DNA of 64,000 bases. It comes from DASPKM01 sp963817075 (lineage in GTDB: Bacteria; Bacteroidota; Bacteroidia; Chitinophagales; Chitinophagaceae). The stretch lies in assembly GCA_963817075.1 (NCBI GenBank), contig CAWFMT010000008.1, positions 124,001 through 188,000 on the forward strand. Reading direction: 5' to 3'. Position 1 is the first letter of the stretch. Every line of letters starts with the position of its first letter. The translations under genes were made by a program, and so were the position numbers. Shown piece by piece: positions 19,271-28,475 of the stretch. The notes below the pieces were generated by a model, which did not search any database, was not told the origin of the DNA, and worked only from the letters and a program-made list of their open reading frames with translations.

Positions 19271-22200
19271 TTACTGTTTAAGAAATTTTCTGACCATACG
19301 TTTCTTATTACTAATGATGGCCTCAACATAATATGTTCCGGGATTCAAAGAAACAAGATTGATTTCCTGTTCAAAATGTGATTGTCCCTTTACTGCTTCG
19401 TAGGATCTTACAAGAGTTCCATTCATATCCAGTATCCTGATCATCAGAATACCGGTACTATCACTCACACACTTCAATCGAGCTACACCCTGAACTGGAT
19501 TTGGGGAGATTGTCAATTCTTCTTCAAAACGGAAGTTGTTGACAACCGATACATACATTGAATCCTTACCAATCTCGCCATCGTTATCTGTAACTACCAA
19601 TTCAAATAGGTAATCACCAGGTTGCAGATTATTTGCACTTGTTATAGGCAGCGCATTATTAGCGATAATGGATGCTGATGGACCTGCCACCTGCCTCCAT
19701 TGGAATCTTGTAATATTTCCATCAGGATCTGAAGAGCTGGTTCCATTCAACCAGACCGCTGAGGCTGGGATTGCAATTGTTGTATCACGGCCGGCACGGG
19801 CCACTGGCGGTAAATTCTGAATTGGAAGTACAGTCACTTTTACATCATCTGATGCAGTTGCGCCATCGTTGTCTGTTACTGTTAAGTGGAAAACATATTC
19901 ACCAGCAATGAGGCCCACAACTATCGGAGTTGCTGTGGTAGAACTGACAATAGTCAATCCCGCAGGGCCACTTACTCTTGTCCAGCTATAACTTACAATG
20001 GTTCCATCAGGATCATATGAAGCAGATCCATTTAATTGTCTTGAAGCCGCAGGTAAGATCACATTAACATCGTTCCCTGCATTGGCAACTGGTAATTGAT
20101 TTGGACGTGGCTGAACAACTATTGAAACAAAGTCTTCAGCAATACCGCCACTATTATCTGTTACCACCAATCTGAATACATATGTTCCTTCAAAAAGATT
20201 GGTGACTGTAGTTGTAGGTGAGGTTCCGTTATTTATAGTGAATGAAGCTGGTCCGGAAACTTTAGACCATGCATAACTAATGATAGTTCCATCCACATCG
20301 CCAGACCCACTTCCATCAAGCGTAACGCTATTAGTGGGCAGTGTAATGGTCTGGTCAATACCCGCATTTGCAACAGGCAATACATTTGGTGGTGGTGGTG
20401 CTGGGTTCACATTAACAACAACTGTATCGTCATCGGATGCTCCACTATTATCTGATACACTCAGTCTAAAGGAATAGGTTCCCTGGGTTAGTCCATTCAC
20501 AATAGTGGTTGAACCATTTCCATTCACAATATTGTAAGCTCCAGGCCCTGAAATCTTCGTCCAGGAATAGAATGCAATGGTCCCGTCAGGATCAGAAGAT
20601 GCGCTTCCATCAAGTGTGACTGAATTTGTTGGTAGCGTAATAGATTGATCGCTCCCTGCATTTGCATTCGGTGAAACATTTGCCGGAGGTGGAGCAGGAT
20701 TTACAACAACCGTCACTGTATCACTATCCGTTGCTCCGCTATTATCAGTAACAACAAGTCTGAATGAATAGGTCCCTTGTGTCAGACTACCCACAGAAGT
20801 TGTTGCAGAATTTCCATTCGCAATATTATAAGAAGCTGGGCCTGCAATTTTCGTCCAGGAATACGATACAATCGATCCATCTGGATCAGAAGATCCACTC
20901 CCATCAACTGTTACTGTATTGGAAGGCAATGTGATTGATTGATCGCTCCCTGCATTTGCAACAGGTGAAACATTTGCAGGTGGTGGTGCAGGATTCACAA
21001 CTATAACCACGGTATCACTACTTGTTGCTCCGTTATTATCAGTAACAACAAGCCTGAATGAATAAGTTCCTTGTGTTAGACTATTTACAGAAGTTGTTGC
21101 AGAATTACCATTCGCAATATTATAAGAAGATGGGCCTGCAATTTTCGTCCAGGAATATGACACTATCGATCCATCTGGATCAGAAGAGCCACTTCCGTCA
21201 AGTGTTACTGAATTAGAAGGCAATGTGATTGATTGATCGCTCCCTGCATTTGCAACAGGTGATACATTTGCAGGTGGTGGTGCAGGATTCACAACTATAA
21301 CCACGGTATCACTACTTGTTGCTCCATTATTATCTGTAACAACTAATCTAAATGAATAGGTTCCCTGTGTGAGATTATTCACCGCAGTAGTTGCTGCATT
21401 GCCGCTTACAATATTATATGATGACGGACCTGAGATCCTGGTCCATGAATACGATACGATCGTTCCATCAGGATCAGAAGAACTACTTCCGTCAAGTGTT
21501 GAAGTGTTTGTTGGCAAGGTGATCGACTGATCAGCACCCGCGTTTGCGTTTGGCGAAACATTTGGCGGCGGTGGCGCAGGGTTTACTGCAATTACCACGG
21601 TATCATCATCTGATGCACCATTATTATCAGTTACAACTAATCTGAATGAATAAGTTCCCTGAGTCAAATTATTTATCGCAGTACTTACAGAATTTCCATT
21701 CGCGATATTGTATGAAGCAGGACCCGATATTTTACTCCATGAATAACTGCTGATTGTTCCATCAGGATCTGAGGATGCAGAACCATTCAGGGTAACAGTA
21801 TTCACTGGTAATGTTATCGATTGATTAGCACCTGCATTTGCAATAGGGGCAACATTCGTAGGTGGTGGAACAGGGTTAACGGTCACAAGTACAGTATCAT
21901 CATCCGAAGCACCACTATTATCGGTTACTACCAGGCGGAATGAATAAGTTCCCTGAGCAAGATTGTTAACGGCTGTTGTGGCCGAATTTGCATTTACAAT
22001 TGTGGAAGAAGCCGGACCTGAAATTTTTGTCCATACATATGAGCTGATCGTTCCATCAGAGTCCGTAGAACCTGAACCATCAATTGTTATGCTATTTGTA
22101 GGAAGGGTTATTGACTGATCACTTCCAGCCCTCGCAACCGGAGCAACATTTGGTGGAGGTGGAGCAGGATTCACTACTATCACCACGGTATCATCATCTG

Positions 22201-24109
22201 TCCCTCCATTATTATCAGTTACAAAAAGTCTGAATGAATATGTTCCCTGAGTAAGATTATTTACCGCAGTTGTTGCAGCATTTGCATTTACAATTGTTGA
22301 AGAAGCAGGACCTGATATTTTAGTCCATGCATATGAATTGATGGTTCCATCAGCATCAGTTGACCCGGTTCCATTTAATGAAATGGTACTAGTCGGCAGA
22401 GTGATAGATTGATCCGTTCCTGCATTTGCTACAGGAGGTGTATTTGGGGTTGAGTTGATAACAGTCACCTTCATTGTATCATAAGCTACAGCTCCACGAT
22501 TATCAGTGACGGCTACCCGAAAATTATAAACTCCAGCAATCAGACTAACTGCCTGTGCATTGGAACCTGAAACTGAAGTAAGATTTGCTGGGGAAGGTCC
22601 ATTGACCTGGGACCAGACAAAACTCGCAATTGTTCCGTCAACATCATAGGAACCACTTCCTACCAATAGAGCAGTATTTGTGGGTAGATTCAAAACCTGA
22701 TCTGCTCCTGCTTGTGCAACAGGCACAGTATTCACGGTAACACTTACAGTAGCAGTACCAGTTGCTCCAAGATTATCAGTTACAGATAACCGGAAAACAT
22801 ATACGCCCTGAACAAGATTATTTACCTGAGTGCTCACACTTCCTGCGGAAATAATGTTGGATGAAGCAGGACCTGATACTTTGGTCCAGCTATATGATGC
22901 AACTGATCCATCAGGATCCGATGAACCAGATCCATTAAGTGTTATGCTGCTTGTTGGGGTGTGTATGAGTTGATCTGACCCGGCATTAGCAATGGGCGAC
23001 AAATTAGCTCCCTGCAAAACTGTAATACTCACAACATCCGAAGACGAAGCACCCACATTATCTGTAACAGTCAGCTGAAAACTATATACTCCTTGTGCAA
23101 GATTACTTATTGTTGTATTTACAGAATTTGCAGACCCGATAGTAAATGAAGAGGGCCCCGAAATCTTAGTCCATGAATATGATGTAATACTTCCATCAGG
23201 ATCACTTGATCCGCTACCACTTAAGTTTACACTATTTGTTGGTAGGGATATTGTTTGATCGGCGCCGGCATTCGCAACAGGAAGAACATTTGGAGGTAAC
23301 GTGCTCCTCGTTTGATTAAGGAACCATTCATAAATATTTACAGGCGATTGCCAATTATGCAATGTATCATAGGCCATATCCCATATGAAATGATTACCGT
23401 TGGGATAGATGGTCATTTTAGGCGGAGTTGGAGAAAGAGGATTACAGGCATTTAGCATTCCTATTGCACCCGTAGTACATCCAACACCTACCAGGCCATC
23501 ATCAACCGCGTGGAAAGCCCAAACAGGTGTATTGGCCTGGGCCAGATTACATATGTTAGAACTCCAGTCGCAGGTACCACAAACCGGAGCAATTGCTGCT
23601 ACCTGTTTTGCATTGCTGACTGATGCATTCACATAACCCCAAACACCACCACCTCCAAGACTTAATCCGGTTAGGTAGATCCTGTTAGTATCAACTCTCA
23701 GATTTTGCTTGGCATACTTGATCATCTCCTCAACATAATAAGGAGGCCAGTTGCCGAGATGCGGAGCTAATTGAGGAGATATAACCAGGAACGTCTGCCA
23801 TTGTCCATTCACATAAAAACGCATTGGTGATCCGGCAGCGATATATCTTGGAATTGCATTTGCAGCAACATTAAGCAGATCTGTTGTTCCATTACCTCTT
23901 TCTCCAATTCCATGAAGGAATATGATCAAGGGATATTTCGTTTGTGGATTGGCGTTGTAATCAACGGGTTTGTATTCGAGGAAGCCAATGAAAACTCCAT
24001 TGGATCCAGTGAGAGAACGCGCAATTTGTTGGGAATAGGAAAACTGTGTACAGGCTAGGGCTAATACAAATAAAAACAGTCTTCCTGTGAAGTACAGTTT
24101 GGTTTTCAT
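19271..24109 (-). CDS. Giant secreted esterase (COG4099 type) with 13 PKD-like repeats and T9SS type A sorting domain
   Basis: 1612-residue paralogue of the two esterases downstream. The signal peptide ends at FSYSQ (residue 27). The catalytic domain (28-270) holds FLHGIGERGNG, GLSLGGGG (Ser150), AVDDG (Asp203/204) and GNHFIW (His240). About 1250 residues of PKD/K319L-like repeats follow, 13 by my count. Each carries ANAGxDQSITLP, SSDPDGTI, SYSWTKISGP and GTYSFRLVVTDN, and they are joined by short proline linkers (NPAPPPPNV). The last 80 residues (ISPNPVQGVARLK ... GTYYVEAI ... VRKFLKQ) are a type A sorting domain. The repeats are more alike in the middle than at the ends, which points to recent unequal duplication. 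Likely a long surface stalk presenting the esterase; the polymer acted on is unknown. Confidence 0.85.
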   Translation of the reverse strand: MKTKLYFTGRLFLFVLALACTQFSYSQQIARSLTGSNGVFIGFLEYKPVDYNANPQTKYPLIIFLHGIGERGNGTTDLLNVAANAIPRYIAAGSPMRFYVNGQWQTFLVISPQLAPHLGNWPPYYVEEMIKYAKQNLRVDTNRIYLTGLSLGGGGVWGYVNASVSNAKQVAAIAPVCGTCDWSSNICNLAQANTPVWAFHAVDDGLVGVGCTTGAIGMLNACNPLSPTPPKMTIYPNGNHFIWDMAYDTLHNWQSPVNIYEWFLNQTRSTLPPNVLPVANAGADQTISLPTNSVNLSGSGSSDPDGSITSYSWTKISGPSSFTIGSANSVNTTISNLAQGVYSFQLTVTDNVGASSSDVVSITVLQGANLSPIANAGSDQLIHTPTSSITLNGSGSSDPDGSVASYSWTKVSGPASSNIISAGSVSTQVNNLVQGVYVFRLSVTDNLGATGTATVSVTVNTVPVAQAGADQVLNLPTNTALLVGSGSYDVDGTIASFVWSQVNGPSPANLTSVSGSNAQAVSLIAGVYNFRVAVTDNRGAVAYDTMKVTVINSTPNTPPVANAGTDQSITLPTSTISLNGTGSTDADGTINSYAWTKISGPASSTIVNANAATTAVNNLTQGTYSFRLFVTDNNGGTDDDTVVIVVNPAPPPPNVAPVARAGSDQSITLPTNSITIDGSGSTDSDGTISSYVWTKISGPASSTIVNANSATTAVNNLAQGTYSFRLVVTDNSGASDDDTVLVTVNPVPPPTNVAPIANAGANQSITLPVNTVTLNGSASSDPDGTISSYSWSKISGPASYNIANGNSVSTAINNLTQGTYSFRLVVTDNNGASDDDTVVIAVNPAPPPPNVSPNANAGADQSITLPTNTSTLDGSSSSDPDGTIVSYSWTRISGPSSYNIVSGNAATTAVNNLTQGTYSFRLVVTDNNGATSSDTVVIVVNPAPPPANVSPVANAGSDQSITLPSNSVTLDGSGSSDPDGSIVSYSWTKIAGPSSYNIANGNSATTSVNSLTQGTYSFRLVVTDNNGATSSDTVVIVVNPAPPPANVSPVANAGSDQSITLPSNTVTVDGSGSSDPDGSIVSYSWTKIAGPASYNIANGNSATTSVGSLTQGTYSFRLVVTDNSGATDSDTVTVVVNPAPPPANVSPNANAGSDQSITLPTNSVTLDGSASSDPDGTIAFYSWTKISGPGAYNIVNGNGSTTIVNGLTQGTYSFRLSVSDNSGASDDDTVVVNVNPAPPPPNVLPVANAGIDQTITLPTNSVTLDGSGSGDVDGTIISYAWSKVSGPASFTINNGTSPTTTVTNLFEGTYVFRLVVTDNSGGIAEDFVSIVVQPRPNQLPVANAGNDVNVILPAASRQLNGSASYDPDGTIVSYSWTRVSGPAGLTIVSSTTATPIVVGLIAGEYVFHLTVTDNDGATASDDVKVTVLPIQNLPPVARAGRDTTIAIPASAVWLNGTSSSDPDGNITRFQWRQVAGPSASIIANNALPITSANNLQPGDYLFELVVTDNDGEIGKDSMYVSVVNNFRFEEELTISPNPVQGVARLKCVSDSTGILMIRILDMNGTLVRSYEAVKGQSHFEQEINLVSLNPGTYYVEAIISNKKRMVRKFLKQ
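19540..23295 (-). repeat. Thirteen in-frame PKD-repeat units inside the giant esterase gene
   Basis: The units average about 290 bp. Two neighbouring units are almost identical in DNA, with the block starting GATCGCTCCCTGCATTTGCA at 20941 recurring at 21235. That is an offset of 294 bp, or 98 codons, so the frame is kept. Such arrays can change length by recombination. Confidence 0.85.
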
Positions 24110-24368
24110 AAGCTCGGATTTTCAATTAGGACTCGGGTACTGGTACTGGATATAACTATAACGTGTAGCTGCGCTACCCTACCATAACGTTTGACCGGTA
24201 TTCTAAAGTACATCCCCAACTTATTTTCTTTGATGCAGCAGCAGTTACGAAAGAAGAAAAACTGTTTTGAAAGGGTTGGGGAATCACAAAGCGCTTAAAA
24301 ACAGCAAATTAAAGACCAGAAACTATCGTAAAAACCACAAGTGAGGAAATTGTGGAAAATTCGGTTGC

Positions 24369-25559
24369 TCAAGACGTATAGGTCTTGGGTGTATGCAGAA
24401 ATTCTGTCCTCTTGCGTTTGATTTTTAGCAAGGCTTTTATCATGGAGAGAATAAGTGCAGGAAGATGCAGAATCGCGCTCAACATCTGGCGGTTATAAAG
24501 CTTACCGGGAATTGCAAACAGCAGTGAAAACGCAAACATGCAATCCATAACGATCCACCAAAGGAGTGGCGGCAGTATGGGGAGACTGAGAAGTGTGCCA
24601 ACCATCATAAGAAGTGTGAAGAAAGCAAGGGCAACTATATAGAGGCTGCGCGGTAGAATAATTGTCTGAATGAATTTGGAATAGAAATTCAGATTTCTAC
24701 TTGCCTCTTTCATATCGGAGCTCAGGAACCTTTTGAAATGAGTAAGCTGGGCTTCGAGCCACCGAACTCTTTGCTTCTCGAATACCTGGGAGCTTGATAC
24801 CTTTTCATCCAGAACAATGGCATCGTCAATATATTCAACAATGATATTCTCCTTCATCAACTGCATATCCACTTCACGATCTTCGCCTGGATTATCCAGG
24901 ATATGAGGAAGATTGAAAATGTCCCTGATATTTGTAAACCGGAAGGCCATGCCAGATCCGATCAAAGCAGCCGATAATCCAAGTGCCCTTGGTCCCTTTC
25001 TGAACAAATGATTATTGATCTCCTCGCTAACAGCATCCAGAAAAGCTACCGGGGTTTGTTTATTCTTTGCTGTCCGATGGCATTGTACTGCCTGATATCC
25101 TTTATCAAAAGCTGAATTCACTTTGTCAAGACAGCCATCCTCCATTATATTATCTGCATCAAGAATCATTGCGATATCATATGCCGATCCATCAATTGAT
25201 TGAAGACAGGCCTGCAGGGATTTAGCCTTGGTGCTGGAAATGAAATCCACTCTCGTGACATTGACGGGGATAGACTTCAATTTCCCGATTGTCTCCTCAC
25301 GAAGCTTGTCTGCGATGACGAAGACTTTAAATTCTCCCGTTCCATAATTATGAGCCGCCGCCCTGGCTGCGGTTTCCAGAATTACATTGTCCTCCTTATA
25401 TGCAGGAATGATCAGGGCAATTCTTCTCTTTTCAGAAACATGCAAATACCTTGATCGTTTTCTAACCAACCCTGCAATAGATAATATAAGAAGGAAAACT
25501 ATTCCCAGGAAGAGATAGGCAAAGATCAAGGACATCAAAATATACCCAGCGATTTGCAT
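24369..25559 (-). CDS. Membrane glycosyltransferase family 2 (processive type)
   Basis: 396-residue GT2 enzyme of the cellulose/hyaluronan-synthase-like group. An N-terminal helix (about 5-33) anchors a cytoplasmic GT-A domain with IIPAYKED, the metal-binding DADN (about residue 137), the acceptor-site GEDREVD and the QRVRWLEAQ motif (Q-x-x-R-W), typical of processive synthases. Two to three C-terminal helices follow (about 300-370). It would extend a sugar chain at the inner membrane. Five bases separate it from the upstream GT2 gene at 25565, so it is the last gene of a minus-strand glycan operon. A paralogue at 28476-29658 is frameshifted, so this may be the only working copy. The sugar donor cannot be read from sequence. 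Confidence 0.85.
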   Translation of the reverse strand: MQIAGYILMSLIFAYLFLGIVFLLILSIAGLVRKRSRYLHVSEKRRIALIIPAYKEDNVILETAARAAAHNYGTGEFKVFVIADKLREETIGKLKSIPVNVTRVDFISSTKAKSLQACLQSIDGSAYDIAMILDADNIMEDGCLDKVNSAFDKGYQAVQCHRTAKNKQTPVAFLDAVSEEINNHLFRKGPRALGLSAALIGSGMAFRFTNIRDIFNLPHILDNPGEDREVDMQLMKENIIVEYIDDAIVLDEKVSSSQVFEKQRVRWLEAQLTHFKRFLSSDMKEASRNLNFYSKFIQTIILPRSLYIVALAFFTLLMMVGTLLSLPILPPLLWWIVMDCMFAFSLLFAIPGKLYNRQMLSAILHLPALILSMIKALLKIKRKRTEFLHTPKTYTS

Positions 25560-25564
25560 GTGGC

Positions 25565-26497
25565 TTATTTAACGGGCGAATAGCTTGACGAGTATAAATT
25601 CCAGGCTACTCCTTTCAAAAAATATTTCAGTTGCTGAAATTGTTTCCTCGCAAGAAAGGTAACTACTGCCTTGGGTATTGTAAAAAAAAGGAAAAAGAGG
25701 GAAAACAACAGAAGATTGAAAAAACCTGAATTCCTTCTCATAAACAGGATGCGGTTGCGGGTATGGTAATACACCTTCATGGGGTTATTCTTTCCAACCG
25801 ACATTGATTCCTTATGAAGTATCTCCGCTTCAGCTGTATACCAGATCTTATACCCGGCTTTGAGAATCCTGGCCGACCAATCCCATTCCTCATAATAAAG
25901 GAAGAATTTCTCCGGGAACATGCCGAGTTTATCAATCACCTCTCTTTTAACCATCATTGCGCAGCCGTGCGCTCCATGAGTAGTCCCCGACAGATCATAC
26001 TGTCCCCGATCCTCTTCCTTCTCACCAATAGTGGAAGTGCGACCGGTAATGGGATGCATGGGATTGAACCCAGCGTATTGAATTAGGTTAGGGCTATCAA
26101 AATATTTGATCTTAGGACAGGTAACTCCAATTGAAGGATCAAGAAAAAAAGGATTTATTAATTGGTCGAGTAGTGAGGGGGTTACTTCAGTATCATTATT
26201 CACGATAAAGATGTAATCCCCCTTTGCCTGGGCTATGCCCCAATTATTTCCTCCTGCAAAACCCCGGTTCTTATCAGATAGGAGAAGCCGGGTATTAGGA
26301 TAATCTGCTGGGTTTATTGTCAGCCTGATATCCTCAGTTGAGGCCATATCACAAACCAATACCTCATAATCAGGATAGGTAAGGCTTTTAAGTGATTCCA
26401 GAAATTCCCTGGTGACTCTTGCCTGATTGTAATTGAGTGTAACAATAGAGACCAAGGGTCTGCCTGTTGGTGACATACTTTCTTTTTGCTTCAGCAA
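25565..26497 (-). CDS. Glycosyltransferase family 2 (rhamnosyltransferase-like)
   Basis: 310-residue GT2 protein. VSIVTLNYNQ starts the GT-A fold, the DxD-like motif is VNNDTEV (near residue 100), GGNNWGIAQA marks the nucleotide-sugar site, and FLYYEEWDWSARI is the family motif of the WcaA/RfbN-like group (YxExxDxxxR). A hydrophobic stretch near residues 255-280 may attach it to the membrane. It sits between the sugar transferase (13 bp away) and the membrane GT2 (5 bp away), clearly in one operon. Probably adds a sugar to the lipid-linked repeat unit; the sugar is not predictable. Confidence 0.88.
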   Translation of the reverse strand: MLKQKESMSPTGRPLVSIVTLNYNQARVTREFLESLKSLTYPDYEVLVCDMASTEDIRLTINPADYPNTRLLLSDKNRGFAGGNNWGIAQAKGDYIFIVNNDTEVTPSLLDQLINPFFLDPSIGVTCPKIKYFDSPNLIQYAGFNPMHPITGRTSTIGEKEEDRGQYDLSGTTHGAHGCAMMVKREVIDKLGMFPEKFFLYYEEWDWSARILKAGYKIWYTAEAEILHKESMSVGKNNPMKVYYHTRNRILFMRRNSGFFNLLLFSLFFLFFTIPKAVVTFLARKQFQQLKYFLKGVAWNLYSSSYSPVK

Positions 26498-26509
26498 AAA
26501 TATCCGATC

Positions 26510-27673
26510 TCAGGCATTTGTTTTTTGAATCAAGGCCGTAGGGGTATTTGCCATGATCCAAAGATCATATGCAAAATTGTACTTGTTGGCGTAATAGATG
26601 TCCAGGTTGATGCGCTCTTCAACTGACATATCCTTATTTCCCCTCTTTTTAATTTGCCAAAGACCAGTTATTCCAGCAGGTGCCAGGAATCGCTTTGCCC
26701 ACTCATCTGTGGTAAGCGTAGCGGCCTCGTACAAAGGAAGGGGGCGATTGCCAACGAGAGACATATCACCAAGCAATACATTGATAAGCTGGGGAAGTTC
26801 ATCCAGACTTGTCTTTCTTAAAAAAGCTCCGATCCTGGTAATACGTGGATCATTATCAATCTTGAAGAATTTTGGTCCAACCTCAGAGGTTGAATTATAT
26901 TGATTCAGGTGGGAATAGTCGTTGATCCGGCTGTCGGCTCCAACGATCATCGTTCTGAATTTAAAGAAATTGAAAATCTTATAACCACGACCTGCCCTTT
27001 TAGCTATGTAGAAGATAGGACCTTTTGATTCTATCTTGATACCAAGAGCAACAAGGAAAAAAACCGGACTTAAAAGAAGTAGAGCAACAGAAGCGATTAA
27101 AATATCAAAAGTTCTTTTAAGTACTGAATTAGGATCATAGCTGGTGGCTGATGATGTTTGGATCTTCTTGGTCCATGCATTATCTGATGACCGGGACTTG
27201 ATCTTATTGAGGAATTTCGCCTTTGTAAGAAGTTCATCCTTGGTTAATTCATCAAGAGAAATAATTTCATCTGCAATTTTCTCCTTCCTGAAGATGATGC
27301 GGCTTTCTTTGGAAATGCCATTATCATCAATTACAAAAGGAATGAACCGAAGATCGGGCTGTAGATTAAGGAACCTGCGAAAATCCTTAACAACATCATC
27401 TCCCAGGCTGCTGTCGCAAATGATGATATGGGGAAGTCCGTGTGAATAATTCTGCAGGCGAAGTAGCATTGCCTTTGCATTTGAGCAGGATTCAGTGGCA
27501 TAACCACTTTCAAAGATCCTGATCAGCTTATCAATTCTTGTAGGATTATTTCCTATGTAGTAAAACTCAGTTTTAGCAATAGCGGTATTGCCCACTACTG
27601 GCGTTGAATGAAGCGAGTAGTGTTTGTAAGTTTTAGCCTTATTGGTTGTTAATGGTAAAGTTGCTAGTTCCAT
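26510..27673 (-). CDS. Polyprenyl-phosphate sugar phosphotransferase with N-terminal receiver-like domain
   Basis: 387 residues. The C-terminal half (about 180-387) is a bacterial sugar transferase (WcaJ/PssY type) that starts exopolysaccharide repeat units by moving sugar-1-phosphate to undecaprenyl phosphate. It shows LKRTFDILIASVALLLLSPV (membrane re-entrant helix), KFRTM, KTSLDELPQL, GDMSLVGNRPLP and GITGLWQI. Unlike common five-helix PHPT enzymes, the N-terminal part (about 30-165) is soluble and resembles a response-regulator receiver: IIICDSS gives a possible phosphoacceptor Asp, but the acidic pair is replaced by YYIGNN, so it is probably a pseudo-receiver. It lies 49 bp downstream of a true receiver protein. 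The first committed step of polymer synthesis may thus be under two-component-like control (inference). Confidence 0.88.
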   Translation of the reverse strand: MELATLPLTTNKAKTYKHYSLHSTPVVGNTAIAKTEFYYIGNNPTRIDKLIRIFESGYATESCSNAKAMLLRLQNYSHGLPHIIICDSSLGDDVVKDFRRFLNLQPDLRFIPFVIDDNGISKESRIIFRKEKIADEIISLDELTKDELLTKAKFLNKIKSRSSDNAWTKKIQTSSATSYDPNSVLKRTFDILIASVALLLLSPVFFLVALGIKIESKGPIFYIAKRAGRGYKIFNFFKFRTMIVGADSRINDYSHLNQYNSTSEVGPKFFKIDNDPRITRIGAFLRKTSLDELPQLINVLLGDMSLVGNRPLPLYEAATLTTDEWAKRFLAPAGITGLWQIKKRGNKDMSVEERINLDIYYANKYNFAYDLWIMANTPTALIQKTNA

Positions 27674-27722
27674 ATTGTGGGTGTTGACGGGTTAAACATT
27701 TTCATTACGGTAGGGGATTAAA

Positions 27723-28118
27723 TTAATTTGAAATTTCTGCTATTGTATCAGGTTGTCTGATCACTCCATGGACTGTATTAACAAGATCGATGGGGTTAAA
27801 AGGCTTTGTAAAAAAATCGCGGATTTCGAGTTCTTCACATTTTTCCTGAGTTTCGGTACTGTCAAGTGCAGATAATACAATGATTGGAATTGACCCATAC
27901 AAGCCACTTGTTGAAAGATGCTCGATGAGTTCCCAATTTTGCATATCCGGTAGTTGGGGGTCGGCAATGATCATATCTGGATGATCATTCTGTGAAAGCC
28001 AGTTAATAGCGGAGCAACCATCAGCAGCCGTTATGACCTGATAGTTCTTGCTAAGTAGTGTGTGCAGCAAAAAACGAATCGCCTTGCTGTCATCAATTGC
28101 TAAAATTCTCTTCTTCAT
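27723..28118 (-). CDS. Single-domain response regulator (CheY-like)
   Basis: 131-residue receiver domain without an output domain. All phosphotransfer residues are present: LAIDDS (acidic pair, residues 9-10), MIIADPQLPD (phosphoacceptor Asp near 53), VLSAL (Ser) and FFTKPF (Lys). It is directly upstream of the receiver-like/sugar-transferase fusion and likely co-transcribed. Stand-alone receivers act by protein contact, so it may tune the sugar transferase or a kinase made elsewhere. No histidine kinase gene is in the window. Confidence 0.85.
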   Translation of the reverse strand: MKKRILAIDDSKAIRFLLHTLLSKNYQVITAADGCSAINWLSQNDHPDMIIADPQLPDMQNWELIEHLSTSGLYGSIPIIVLSALDSTETQEKCEELEIRDFFTKPFNPIDLVNTVHGVIRQPDTIAEISN

Positions 28119-28475
28119 GGGTAGATGTAATTAAAATTAAGTTTAAAAAAACTCAATCTTTCAGTAGGCCTGCAATTGGAACAAGCGGCTCGCAGAGGTA
28201 TTGGTATTCCCATTATGTTGAAATAATAAATGGCTTTCAGGATGAGAAGGGATCAACAACAAACAGTGTTAATCAGGTATAGCGGGATTTCAAGGGATTT
28301 GTGGTGCTAGGCAGAGTCTTTTCTTGCCAAAAATAGTTTTCGAGGGATAGGAGATATGACGGGTAAAAATAGTAAACAATTTCAATAAACCAAACTATGC
28401 TTTCTTTTTTCTTGCTCCTTCAAAGCTCGATGAAATTATTTGTAATTATATACCCGGTTAATGGTATTTTAAAAA
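28119..28475. other. Intergenic region upstream of the receiver gene
   Basis: About 360 bp between the frameshifted GT2 gene and the receiver gene, both on the minus strand. No gene or clear terminator is visible; it presumably contains the promoter of the 24369-28118 operon. Confidence 0.4.
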
